Source: Gorillibacterium massiliense (GTDB lineage: Bacteria > Bacillota > Bacilli > Paenibacillales > NBRC-103111). From it: DNA of 59,201 nucleotides. A program made the position numbers and the translations under genes. The notes beneath the pieces are model-generated. The model worked only from the letters and a program-made list of their open reading frames with translations. It made no database searches and was not told the DNA's origin. The stretch lies in NCBI RefSeq assembly GCF_000455485.1, contig NZ_CBQR020000164.1, positions 1 to 59,201 on the forward strand, read 5' to 3'. Below, in pieces: positions 8,785 through 16,374 of this stretch (positions are counted from its first letter, which is position 1; every line of letters starts with the position of its first letter).

Positions 8785-10494
8785 ATGTCTGCCAAACCAT
8801 GGCTAGACCATTATCCACCGGAAGTGCCCCAGGAATATGATTATCCAGCGCAAAATCTGGCGCACTTCCTCGTAACGAGTGCAGCCTCCTATCCCGGCCA
8901 TGTCGCTCTCGACTTTTTAGGGAAAAAGATCACTTACGATAGGCTGCTTCAATCAGCTTACCGTTTTGCCAATGCCCTGCTCCGTCTGGGTATCCGCAAA
9001 GGAGACCGGGTGGCGATCATGCTGCCCAATTGCCCCCAATGCGTGATTGCCTATTACGGGACGCTTTTGACCGGTGCAGTCGTCGTCATGACGAATCCGT
9101 TATATGTCCCCCGGGAGATTGAACACCAGCTGAAAGATGCGGACGTAAGGGTGATCGTTGCCCTGGATTACCTCATTGAACGTATCGAAAAAGCAATGGA
9201 AACGGCCCCGCTGGAGTATATCCTGGTTACCTCTCTGAAGGACTACTTGCCCTTCCCGAAAAATATTTTGTTTCCGATCAAGGCAAAAAAAGACGGGATG
9301 GCTGCGCATGTAACCTATAACAAGAGAGTTCTCTCATTCATGCAGGTACTGAAGATGTCATCATCCGAGCCATGCGAGGTTCCGGTAGACCCCGCCCAAG
9401 ATTTATCTCTCATTCAATACACGGGCGGAACTACCGGATATGCGAAGGGCGTCATGCTCACGCACACGAATATGATCGCAAATACGATACAGACCAAGCT
9501 CTGGTTTTATCGCTCCAAAAAAGGAGAAGAAACATACTTGGCGGCGCTTCCCTTCTTCCATGTGTTCGGTTTGACGGTACTGCTCAATCAAGCGGTTTAC
9601 CTTGCCGGTACGCTCATTCTGATTCCTCGCTTCGAAATTAATCAAGTTCTCAAAGCGATTGACCGGAAGAAACCGACGGTATTTCCAGGCGCTCCGACAA
9701 TGTACATCGCCATTAATAATCATCCGGATAACAAAAATTACGATTTATCCTCCATAAATATTTGCATCAGCGGTGCGGCGCCACTGCCTCTCGAAGTGCA
9801 AGAGAAATTCGAGTCCCTTACCGGCGGAAAGCTCATTGAGGGCTACGGTTTGACCGAGGCGTCACCCGTTACCCATGCCAACAACATATGGGAGAAACGG
9901 AAAAGCGGGTCTATCGGCATTCCGTTTCCCGATACGGAAGCCCGCATCGTTCACCCGTCTACAGGGGAAGAGATGCCCCTTGGCGAAATCGGGGAGCTGG
10001 CGATAAAAGGCCCCCAGGTGATGAAGGGCTACTGGAATCGGGCGGAAGCAACCGCCCAAACCCTCCGGGAGGGCTGGCTGTACACCGGAGATTTGGCAAG
10101 GATAGATGAAGACGGTTTCTTCTATATCCTGGACCGTCGGAAAGATATGATCATTGCCGGAGGATACAATATTTATCCCCGAGAAGTGGAAGAAATTCTC
10201 TTTGAGCACCCATGCATAAGAGAAGCGGTTGTTGCGGGAGTGCCTGATCCTTACCGCGGCGAAACCGTTAAGGCATACATTGTACTGCGGGAAGGAACAA
10301 GCGCGACGGCTGAGGAGATCAAAGCTTGGTGCAAGGAAAGATTGGCTGCCTACAAAGTGCCGCAGCTATACGACTTCCGCGATAAATTGCCGAAGACATT
10401 GGTCGGCAAGGTGCTGAGAAGGAAGCTGATCGAAGATGACATGAGGGCTAATCAAAACCCGGATTCTCAACTTGATGCGGGTAAGCATGGATGA
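8785..10494 (+). CDS. lcfA: Long-chain fatty-acid-CoA ligase (LcfA/FadD type)
   Basis: The predicted ligase is 569 aa; ATG 8785 follows GAGGGTGG. It is an AMP-forming acyl-CoA synthetase of the ANL family. The nucleotide-binding loop is YTGGTTGYAKGVMLTH, the adenine motif GYGLTEASPVTH, and the hinge region GWLYTGDLARIDEDGFF then DRRKDMIIAGGYNIYPRE. The C-terminal lysine motif is in KTLVGKVLRRKL. It activates free fatty acids to acyl-CoA with ATP, feeding FadE. It lies 28 bp after fadE in the same direction. The acyl-chain preference is inferred from context and similarity to LcfA. Confidence 0.9.
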   Translation: MSAKPWLDHYPPEVPQEYDYPAQNLAHFLVTSAASYPGHVALDFLGKKITYDRLLQSAYRFANALLRLGIRKGDRVAIMLPNCPQCVIAYYGTLLTGAVVVMTNPLYVPREIEHQLKDADVRVIVALDYLIERIEKAMETAPLEYILVTSLKDYLPFPKNILFPIKAKKDGMAAHVTYNKRVLSFMQVLKMSSSEPCEVPVDPAQDLSLIQYTGGTTGYAKGVMLTHTNMIANTIQTKLWFYRSKKGEETYLAALPFFHVFGLTVLLNQAVYLAGTLILIPRFEINQVLKAIDRKKPTVFPGAPTMYIAINNHPDNKNYDLSSINICISGAAPLPLEVQEKFESLTGGKLIEGYGLTEASPVTHANNIWEKRKSGSIGIPFPDTEARIVHPSTGEEMPLGEIGELAIKGPQVMKGYWNRAEATAQTLREGWLYTGDLARIDEDGFFYILDRRKDMIIAGGYNIYPREVEEILFEHPCIREAVVAGVPDPYRGETVKAYIVLREGTSATAEEIKAWCKERLAAYKVPQLYDFRDKLPKTLVGKVLRRKLIEDDMRANQNPDSQLDAGKHG

Positions 10495-10523
10495 TTGCCT
10501 GCTATAGCAAGGGAGGTTGAAAT

Positions 10524-10976
10524 ATGGCAGAGGAACCGATAAAAAGCCATCCGGATTTGGCAAGGTGGGAGAAATCCTCAAAGAATACCTTCTGGGATTA
10601 TCTCGGCTGTGAAATCGAGGATTTGCAGATGAGCAAGGTTGTGGTCTCTTTAATGATACAACCCCATCATCTCAATTTAATCGGCATTCTTCATGGAGGC
10701 GTTCATGCTACCATGATCGATTCCGCCATGGGACTGGTTGCCATGCTGGTGCGGCCGGATGCTAGCATCGTCACCGTTAATCTGAATATGAACTACTTGG
10801 CGCCTATGACAGAAGGCAGAATCAAGGTGGAGGCGGAAATTGTGCATGCCTCCCGAAAACTGATGACGGCGCAAGCATTTGCCCGCAAGGATAATGGAGA
10901 GCTATGCGCCTTCGGAACGGGCACCTTTCGCGTTATCGATTCGCTGCCGACGAGTGGGGGGGATAAGGCGATATGA
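10524..10976 (+). CDS. PaaI-type hotdog thioesterase
   Basis: This 150-aa protein starts at ATG 10524 after GGGAGGTTG. It carries the hotdog-fold signature HHLNLIGILHGGVHATMIDS, with the HGG motif and acidic residue typical of PaaI/YdiI thioesterases. The second half contains VNLNMNYLAPMTEG, another conserved strand. Such enzymes hydrolyse acyl- or aryl-CoA thioesters. Next to fadE and an acyl-CoA ligase it may recycle CoA from blocked or slow intermediates. Its stop overlaps the start of the SCP2 gene by 4 bp (ATGA), implying translational coupling. The substrate is unknown. Confidence 0.82.
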   Translation: MAEEPIKSHPDLARWEKSSKNTFWDYLGCEIEDLQMSKVVVSLMIQPHHLNLIGILHGGVHATMIDSAMGLVAMLVRPDASIVTVNLNMNYLAPMTEGRIKVEAEIVHASRKLMTAQAFARKDNGELCAFGTGTFRVIDSLPTSGGDKAI

Positions 10977-11302
10977 GTATACTGGAGGAACTGCAAAAAT
11001 TGGCAGCTAAAATGGAAGCCGATCCGGAGCCCATCCGCACGATCCGCGCGCTTTTCCAGTTTAAGCTAGGGGCGGAAGGGACCTATCAAGTGTTGATGCA
11101 GGAGGGAACCGTCACTGTGTTGGAAGGGGATACCAGTCAGGCAAACTGCACGTTGACGCTCTCCGAAGCGGATATGCGTAAGCTGCTGAAAGATGAATTA
11201 AATACAACCTTGGCCTTTATGACAGGAAAACTGAAGATCGAGGGCAATTTGGGTCTTGCTATTAAGCTGCAGGAAGTGATGAAGAAATATTCGCTAGCTT
11301 GA
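10973..11302 (+). CDS. SCP2 sterol-carrier-like lipid-binding protein
   Basis: This 109-aa soluble protein overlaps the thioesterase stop by 4 bp. The pattern FQFKLGAEGTYQVLMQEG, then CTLTLSEADMRKLL and GKLKIEGNLGLAIKLQ, is typical of stand-alone SCP2 domains. These form a hydrophobic tunnel that binds fatty acyl chains or acyl-CoA. As the last gene of the fadE operon it probably buffers or presents acyl-CoA to the enzymes. No catalytic residues are expected or seen. A terminator follows about 70 bp downstream. Confidence 0.85.
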   Translation: MSILEELQKLAAKMEADPEPIRTIRALFQFKLGAEGTYQVLMQEGTVTVLEGDTSQANCTLTLSEADMRKLLKDELNTTLAFMTGKLKIEGNLGLAIKLQEVMKKYSLA

Positions 11303-11371
11303 TGATATATAAATCAGGTCTAGTGATTGGGGCGCCATTCATCGGTAACGCAAACAATGGTATGGTTAATG

Positions 11372-11408
11372 AAAAACGCCTGGGGCTACCCAAAGGCGTT
11401 TTATTTTT
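11372..11408 (+). terminator. Rho-independent terminator of the fadE operon
   Basis: AAAACGCCT pairs with AGGCGTTTT around a 12-nt loop and is followed by TATTTTT. It ends the fadE-ligase-thioesterase-SCP2 transcript. Confidence 0.85.
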
Positions 11409-11541
11409 GAATGGAGGCTTATGCGAAACGTGCGAATCTAAGAATACATGAAACTATCGCAGAGATGGAGTTCGCCATAACTGCCCTTAAAGGCTCGGTA
11501 AATGGATAACTTTCAGACTTAAATCATAGTTTCCATGGTAA

Positions 11542-11750
11542 ACATTAGTCATTAATTTAACCGGTTCATTAATCATTGGAGTTTTGTTTTCCCTATATTC
11601 AAACCAGGAAATTTCGGATTGATTTTGGCAGATAGTAGGAATAGGGGGTTGTGGTGCATACACGACCTTTTCAACTTTTGGTTATGAAACAAGCCAACTT
11701 GTTCAGAAAGATGAAAAGGTAAAGCAGGAATCTCTGTGGTTAGCCCCAGT
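11542..11750 (+). pseudogene. crcB: Remnant of fluoride channel CrcB/FluC
   Basis: Reading from 11542 gives INLTGSLIIGVLFSLYS, a TGA stop at 11620, and in the same frame VGIGGCGAYTTFSTFGYE. The first piece matches the CrcB NLxGSFxIG helix. The second matches the diagnostic GFCGGFTTFSTFxxE Na+/fluoride-site segment. The N-terminal third and the last helix are missing, and a stop interrupts the middle, so this is a dead fragment. It is the last recognisable core-type sequence before the cassette array begins at 11963. The stretch 11409-11541 holds nothing I recognise. Confidence 0.72.
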
Positions 11751-12011
11751 CGTTTTTGGGCGTAGCGTACCTAATAAAGAGCACAAAGTTGAAGGGAGTG
11801 TCACATCAATTCGTTATTGGCTCTATTTTAACTAATAATCACATATGGGGGGGAGTTAAAAGTAGTAGAGCTTTCCTCATAAATAAATCCAGAAAAAGGA
11901 TGTATTACAATGTTCGCGAATACATACTTAAAACGATTTATTATGAAGTTCGCAATTGAGACGTTATCGGAAAGCCTCGAACAATTTAATTAACAGGAAG
12001 TGTTTCATTTG

Positions 12012-12326
12012 ATGGTATCGCAGTGTCCCAAATGCAATGGGAAAGCTATTAGAACATACAAGAAGTTAAAGACGAAATATAATAATTGTGTTGAATGTCT
12101 TGTATGTGGTCAAAAGCTAGTTGTGAAGAAAAAATTAAAGCACACCTTAATAATTACCGTAAAATAATATATTTTTCTTTCATTAATTGCTGGATATTAT
12201 TATATTATTCAAGATAATAGATTTCTAATATTCGTTCCTTTTTTATTCCTAATAATTCTTGACCCAATATCAAAATTGTTATCATTATTAGAAATTAAAG
12301 AAGAACTAAGTTCAAAATTTCATTAA
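12012..12326 (+). pseudogene. Cassette 1 gene: zinc-ribbon membrane protein split by TAA
   Basis: From ATG 12012 the frame reads 51 residues with a zinc-ribbon-like pair, CPKC and CLVC, then a TAA at 12165. The same frame continues for about 52 codons to a second stop at 12326 and encodes two hydrophobic segments (IFLSLIAGYYYII; FLIFVPFLFLIIL). That pattern suggests one ~104-aa protein, zinc ribbon plus two membrane helices, broken by a nonsense mutation. A 51-aa zinc-ribbon protein that ends at the first stop cannot be excluded. Its repeat (site A) follows 34 bp after the second stop. The function is unknown. Confidence 0.55.
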
Positions 12327-12359
12327 ACATTTTAGCAAATCCAAAGAAGTCGAGGCCAT

Positions 12360-12527
12360 CCGATAACACCGTATTCCCGCTGCGGCCGGCTACGCCGACC
12401 TTGGTCTGCCCGAGGGTTTTCGGTGATGCAGATTCAAGCAGACAACCCTACGAGGCTAAGTGGCAGAGCCACCCGGCCCTGACGGGCCTTAAGCCTCTCG
12501 GGCTCGTGAATACAACAACGTTAGCTG
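12360..12527 (+). repeat. attC-like site A
   Basis: 168 bp, opening CCGATAAC (12360-12367) and closing GTTAGCTG (12520-12527). The ends also pair through GTATTC (12371) and GAATAC (12508). Internal stems: CGGC-tac-GCCG (12387-12397); GTCTGC/GCAGAC (12404/12438), enclosing CCGA/TCGG; and GAGGCTAAG/CTTAAGCCTC, enclosing GTGGC-aga-GCCAC and GGCCC/GGGCC. The opening 8 nt are the reverse complement of the start of cassette 1 at 11963. Confidence 0.75.
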
Positions 12528-12571
12528 AAACCATTGCAATGCTGATTTATGAAAGTGGTGACACGGAAGTG

Positions 12572-13129
12572 ATGGAAACCATATTGTTTTTTGTAAGACA
12601 CGCTGAATCTGCTTTTGTTGAAGGAAAAGAAAGAACAAGGGGATTATCAATCAAAGGACAGAATGATGCAAAAGCTATTAAAGAAGTATTGAGATATGAA
12701 GACATAGACGTGTTTATTTCTAGTCCTTATGAGAGAGCAATTGAAACAATCCGCCCAACGGCTATTAATTATCAAAACGATATTCAGGTAGAAGAGGATC
12801 TTAGAGAGAGAACGATTGGTGATTTCACACCGGCAACATTTGCAATGGCCAAGTATCGCGTTTATGAAGATATCCAGCTTGCTTTCCCCGATGGAGAATC
12901 AAGCGAAGTTGCACAGCAAAGAGCTTCGAGCGTTATTTTACGGATCCTCGATATACATAAAGGGAAGAAGATCGTTATTGGAACACACGGTGATATTATG
13001 ACCTTGATATTGAATTATTTTGATAAACAATATGAATATACTTTTTGGCAATCAACATCGATGCCTGATATTTATAAGGTTAGATTCAAGGGATCTGAGC
13101 TTATTGAGGTCATAAGATTGTGGGAGTAA
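12572..13129 (+). CDS. Cassette 2 gene: histidine phosphatase family protein (phosphoglycerate-mutase fold)
   Basis: This 185-aa protein starts at ATG 12572; the frame is open upstream through site A, but homology begins here. It shows the family's phosphohistidine motif FFVRHAESA at the N-terminus, the SSPYERAIETIRP substrate loop and the second catalytic histidine in IGTHGDIM. These define the histidine acid phosphatase superfamily (branch 1), which removes phosphate from small molecules or proteins. The substrate cannot be told from sequence. The gene is AT-rich compared with the fad genes and lies between attC-like sites A and B, with no promoter or terminator of its own visible. Confidence 0.82.
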   Translation: METILFFVRHAESAFVEGKERTRGLSIKGQNDAKAIKEVLRYEDIDVFISSPYERAIETIRPTAINYQNDIQVEEDLRERTIGDFTPATFAMAKYRVYEDIQLAFPDGESSEVAQQRASSVILRILDIHKGKKIVIGTHGDIMTLILNYFDKQYEYTFWQSTSMPDIYKVRFKGSELIEVIRLWE

Positions 13130-13149
13130 TTCAAAGAGGGCATTGGCAT

Positions 13150-13310
13150 CAGCTAACACTATATTCCCGCTACGTCGCTATCGCGACTTGGTCTGCCCGA
13201 GGTTTTTAGATGGAGTGTGAATCAGGCAGACAACCCTGCGAGGCTAACTGCGCTAGCGCAACCGGCAGCAAGCTGCCTTAAGCTTCTCGGGTTCGTGACA
13301 ACGTTATAAG
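13150..13310 (+). repeat. attC-like site B
   Basis: 161 bp from CAGCTAAC (13150) to GTTATAAG (13303-13310). The opening is the reverse complement of the cassette 2 start GTTAGCTG. Stems: GTCGC/GCGAC, GTCTGCC/GGCAGAC, TGCGC-ta-GCGCA, GGCAGC-aa-GCTGCC, and GAGGCTAA with the CTTAAGCTTC region. Compared with site A the hairpin sequences differ but the pairing is kept. The CCGA/TCGG hairpin is degenerate here. Confidence 0.75.
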
Positions 13311-13356
13311 AAATTGCTGCAAACTTTTAAAGATCATTTTCAGGGGTGTTACTACG

Positions 13357-13812
13357 ATGTCGAACAAGGAAACTGCAGAATTAAATTCTAAACCAATTGG
13401 AGGATGGTTACTTGCTTATTTAGTAATATTAATAATAAGAGAAGCTTTATATGTTAGTTTTTCTATTAAGATTCTGTCTAACTTTAGTTACATAATTGAA
13501 GAAAGTAATTGGATACAGAATGCAATAACAGTTGGACTTTTGATAAAGATGATAGCCACAGGAATAATACTGATGCTTTTTATTACAAAGAAAAAGTATG
13601 CTCTGTATCTAATAATTACTTTAGAATTGCTTTGTATTGTGGTTAGAATTTTAACCTATACGGACTTTATCAGTAGGGGACAGACGATTCCAGTTAGTTA
13701 TAATCTGTCAATACTTATCGGGATGATAAGTTTAACCTGGATAACATATTTTTTGAGATCGAAGAGAGTAAAAGAAACATTTGTAAAAACTGATGATATG
13801 AATTTAATGTAA
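13357..13812 (+). CDS. Cassette 3 gene: DUF2569-like membrane protein
   Basis: This 151-aa integral membrane protein starts at ATG 13357 with AGGGGTG upstream. It has the DUF2569 pattern: PIGGWLLAYLVIL near the N-terminus, four hydrophobic segments (about residues 18-38, 55-76, 82-103 and 115-135), and a C-terminal cytoplasmic tail RSKRVKETFVK. No function is established for this family. It lies between sites B and C in the cassette array. The identification is by pattern and moderately sure. Confidence 0.68.
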   Translation: MSNKETAELNSKPIGGWLLAYLVILIIREALYVSFSIKILSNFSYIIEESNWIQNAITVGLLIKMIATGIILMLFITKKKYALYLIITLELLCIVVRILTYTDFISRGQTIPVSYNLSILIGMISLTWITYFLRSKRVKETFVKTDDMNLM

Positions 13813-13833
13813 CATCAAGGATGGCAACAACTT

Positions 13834-14001
13834 CTTATAACAATGCATTCACGCTGCGGGATCTGAAGCTCTCTTGGTCCGCCCGAGGGATTTCGAGAAG
13901 TGGAAATCAGGCGGGACATAATCAACCGGCTAAGTGCCAGAGCCACCCGAACCTTGCGGTCCTTAAGCCGATTGAACGTCGTGATCCGAGAACGTTAGGT
14001 G
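13834..14001 (+). repeat. attC-like site C
   Basis: 168 bp from CTTATAAC (13834) to GTTAGGTG (13994-14001). The opening is the reverse complement of the cassette 3 start GTTATAAG, and pairing extends to 10 nt. This copy is the most diverged in its stems but keeps them by matching changes. GTCCGCC faces GGCGGGAC in place of GTCTGCC/GGCAGAC. TCAACCGGCTAAG faces CTTAAGCCGATTGA in place of the GAGGCT/AGCCTC stem. Confidence 0.75.
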
Positions 14002-14034
14002 AAAGTACCGAAAACTTATGAAGGAGGCTACCTT

Positions 14035-14505
14035 TTGATAGGCCCGATATTTCTTAGGGAAGGATTAGTTACAAAGTTCAAAGATCATATTTCAAGCATC
14101 CCCTATTGTATAGTAATTCACAATGGTGAAATGCACTCTATTCGTACAGAAAACCACCTAGCAATAGAAGAGGTAAATTCAATCGTTAGTAATTTTACCA
14201 ATGCAAAGTATCCTATTGTTTGTTCGGCAGGAAGCAAAAGTTCAATTCCTTTTTGGGACTACCATGTTGCCTTAAATAGTAAAAATAATGATAAAGAAGT
14301 TTTCGTATCCGAATTATTAGTTAGAGAACCAAGACATGAAAACATGATAAAAGGAATATTAATGGCGTACTATATGTTAATCAACAAAAGACATAATTAT
14401 GAAAGACTAGTCGTTCCAATTGAATTGGTAAAGATAAAGGAATTTGAAGATATTATTTTTGAATATGATTCCAATAAAAAGTTAACATACTTATACAACA
14501 ATTAA
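14035..14505 (+). CDS. Cassette 4 gene: protein of unknown function
   Basis: I do not recognise this 156-aa protein. I place the start at TTG 14035 because AAGGAGG lies 7 nt upstream; a GTG at 13999 lies inside site C and has no ribosome site. The sequence looks like a soluble alpha/beta protein with no signal peptide or membrane segment. Visible stretches include SIPYCIVIHNGEMHSI and VCSAGSKSSIPFWDYHVAL. Its start lies 33 nt after the end of site C, typical of the array. Composition is AT-rich. Confidence 0.65.
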   Translation: MIGPIFLREGLVTKFKDHISSIPYCIVIHNGEMHSIRTENHLAIEEVNSIVSNFTNAKYPIVCSAGSKSSIPFWDYHVALNSKNNDKEVFVSELLVREPRHENMIKGILMAYYMLINKRHNYERLVVPIELVKIKEFEDIIFEYDSNKKLTYLYNN

Positions 14506-14524
14506 TATTTTCAGAGAAGCGGTA

Positions 14525-14683
14525 CCATCGCATGCACACTGTGGGCCTGGCGGCCCTTGGTCTGCCCGAGGCATTTCGGGGAAGTGTGTTCAGCCAGACA
14601 TCCCTGTGAGGCTAAGTGGTGGAGCTACCTGGCGCTAACGCGCCTTAAGCCTCTCGGGGTCGGGAATACAAGAATGCTAGGTG
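14525..14683 (+). repeat. attC-like site D (degenerate 5' end)
   Basis: About 159 bp ending GCTAGGTG (14676-14683). It keeps GGGCC-tggc-GGCCC, CCCGA/TCGGG, GTCTG/CAGAC, GTGGT-gga-GCTAC, GGCGC-taac-GCGCC and GAGGCTAAG/CTTAAGCCTC. The expected opening CACCTAAC (complement of the cassette 4 start GTTAGGTG) is not present: the 5' end reads ACCATCGCATGC. The closing GTT has become GCT. This copy may be damaged or rearranged. Confidence 0.65.
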
Positions 14684-14721
14684 AAAGTAAGGGAAATCTA
14701 TAAATTGAAAGTGGTGCTAGG

Positions 14722-15417
14722 ATGTCCAACAATGACTGGAATGACTTTGTAAGTGAAGTTAGCTGGTTAATTAAGCCTAATGACAATGTAATAGTTTCAG
14801 AATCAGTTTTGAATTATCAGATTTTTTCTCCGTCAGATGAATTCAAATCTCTTTTTCCCAGCTTTACCAAGTTACTGATGAAAGCCAGGATAACTCGAGT
14901 TGAAGTTAATCACGAGAAGTTTGAACTTTTGGGATGGACAGATGAGGACAACGAATCCTTTGGCTGGCTTTGTAAGTATCCAGTTAATTTAGTTCCATCT
15001 CATTTATGTAAAGAACATCAAATATTACTGGGTTATTTCGGTGGGATTACTGAACGGTGGAATGAACAAGAAGAGAGTTGGTTATTAAATCTCAATTCTG
15101 CTTTGACAAGTAGTGATTCTGAACAAGGGTTTCAGGGATGGGGTACATATGTAAATGAAGTTTGCCGGGAAGAGGGGATAGAGCTTCTTTTAAACCCGAA
15201 TGACTATATTGCTTTTGCTTTCGAGGCTAATGGAAATCTGACTTTGTATCATAAAGATACTTTAAGCGTAATTATGTTTGCTCCAGATCATAGTTTTGAA
15301 CATATAACTCCACTTGATGGATTTCCAGAATACACACTTTACTCAATAGATAATTGTCCTAATTTAATTACATGGATTGAAACGATTGCTAAACAAGAAC
15401 TAAATAGACTTGCGTGA
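14722..15417 (+). CDS. Cassette 5 gene: hypothetical protein, possibly SUKH-like
   Basis: This 231-aa soluble protein starts at ATG 14722. It is rich in Trp and acidic residues. Parts such as LLGYFGGITERW and FAFEANGNLTLYHKDT followed by VIMFAPDH resemble SMI1/KNR4 (SUKH) proteins, which include toxin-immunity proteins. The match is by feel, not by a clear motif, so I keep the function open. No signal peptide or membrane helix is seen. It is followed 23 bp later by a truncated repeat (site E), where the ordered array ends. Confidence 0.6.
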   Translation: MSNNDWNDFVSEVSWLIKPNDNVIVSESVLNYQIFSPSDEFKSLFPSFTKLLMKARITRVEVNHEKFELLGWTDEDNESFGWLCKYPVNLVPSHLCKEHQILLGYFGGITERWNEQEESWLLNLNSALTSSDSEQGFQGWGTYVNEVCREEGIELLLNPNDYIAFAFEANGNLTLYHKDTLSVIMFAPDHSFEHITPLDGFPEYTLYSIDNCPNLITWIETIAKQELNRLA

Positions 15418-15439
15418 GAACTCGAAGATGCCCGTACCT

Positions 15440-15476
15440 TCATCTTGCACCATGTTCCCGTTACGGGGTATTTGGC
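15440..15476 (+). repeat. attC-like site E, 5' fragment
   Basis: TCATCTTGC then ACC and ATGTTCCCGTTACGG align with the first ~35 nt of site A, after which the repeat stops. TCATCTTGC matches 7 of 9 positions of TCACCTAGC, the complement expected from the cassette 5 start. The rest of the site has been lost to a deletion. Confidence 0.5.
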
Positions 15477-15479
15477 CCT

Positions 15480-16267
15480 AACCTTAGGTGTTACGTTGTA
15501 TGATACGGCTACGCCTGCAGCTGGCGAACAGTTGTCTAATTATACTTTCAAAACCTACTCTGATTACAATGGTACTAACAATGGTGATTATTTTATTTTC
15601 AAGGCAATGGTAATACTTTGGGGATGGGTACAGTCACTTCGGCTAGCACGACCGGAGCTCTTCGATTCTCAGCGACTGTTAATGCTACAACATCATCAGC
15701 CGGCGGCCCAGTCGTCGCTAACAGAGTTACATTGCGACGTATCCAGTAACCTCGCTATGCAGAGGGGGGGGCAGCATTCGACTAAAAAGCGTAAGCATCC
15801 CTGGCATACGACTTGAATTTTGGGAAATAGCAGGAAATTCGATAAAACTCACCATAGATGGGCAATCGGTACCCGTAATTTACGTCGATGGCTGCTTCTA
15901 CATCCTGTTTAAGAACAAGACCGCGACGCATCGTGTGGAAGTCACAACCTCGGGTGGGCATAATGATTTGGCTACGTATACCTTCAATGTGGACTACACT
16001 TAGGATCCAAATATCTCTGAATCGTACGAAAAGGCATATGATTATTTAAAGCAATCCCTTCACTTTCCAAGTGGTCAAACACTAGTTCCGACCGAAGGTC
16101 TCTTGACGGGAACACAGGATGGGTCGTCAATATTGGAGTTTACCTTCAAATTGTTTGACGCGGGACAACGGCAGAGTTTACAGACTTACGTAGTACAGGG
16201 AACATCTATTTTCACTAGAGATTTGGATAGAACTCTTCACGTTGTAAACTATGTTTATCTAGACTAA
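15480..16267 (+). pseudogene. Decayed beta-rich extracellular or phage-structural protein fragments
   Basis: Three consecutive blocks translate sensibly but in broken frames. The first (about 15480-15607) reads LYDTATPAAGEQLSNYTFKT, then a one-base deletion shifts to GNGNTLGMGTVTSASTTGAL up to a stop near 15750. The second (about 15834-16002) contains KLTIDGQSVPVIYVDG and ends at a TAG. The third (about 16018-16267) contains SYEKAYDYLKQSLHF and ends NYVYLD. All are Thr/Ser/Tyr-rich beta-strand-like sequence as in surface or tail-fibre proteins. No intact gene remains in these ~790 bp, and the family is unknown. Confidence 0.4.
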
Positions 16268-16374
16268 AGGAACACAATGACGATTCTGTCTGGTATATCC
16301 CCTTACAGTAGGCAGCGAAAAACGGACATCTGTTAAGATGTACTTGACGTTGTTTATCGGAGGGGATTTTTTTG

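Larger units (their letters stand above)
11963..15476 (+). mobile_element. Integron-like gene-cassette array (five units)
   Basis: Five units of one gene plus one 3' repeat lie head to tail. By analogy with integron cleavage (G/TT) the junctions are 11963/64, 12520/21, 13303/04, 13994/95 and 14676/77. Unit starts read GTTATCGG, GTTAGCTG, GTTATAAG, GTTAGGTG and GCTAGGTG. The repeats of units 1-3 begin CCGATAAC, CAGCTAAC and CTTATAAC, each the exact reverse complement of that unit's own start. This is how an integron cassette looks after its circular form is inserted. Each gene stop is followed within about 20-35 bp by its repeat, and all genes share the repeat's orientation. No tyrosine integrase gene is in the window. 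The mobility mechanism is inferred. Confidence 0.72.

Noticed and set aside
11756-11959. 67-codon open frame before the first cassette
   Set aside because: No ribosome site; the start lies in decayed crcB-adjacent sequence; no recognisable protein pattern.
12401-12571. N-terminal extension of the histidine-phosphatase gene through repeat A (TTG start at 12401)
   Set aside because: It translates the structured repeat itself; family homology starts at ATG 12572.
13821-14021. 66-codon open frame inside repeat C
   Set aside because: It lies entirely in the attC-like site, with no ribosome site and no family resemblance.
12360-14683. CRISPR array
   Set aside because: Repeats are ~165 bp, differ from each other and are separated by whole genes, so they do not fit CRISPR repeat-spacer structure.
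12360-14683. Ordinary transposon or MITE copies
   Set aside because: No constant terminal inverted repeats or target-site duplications; instead the end bases vary with the unit and pair with that unit's start.
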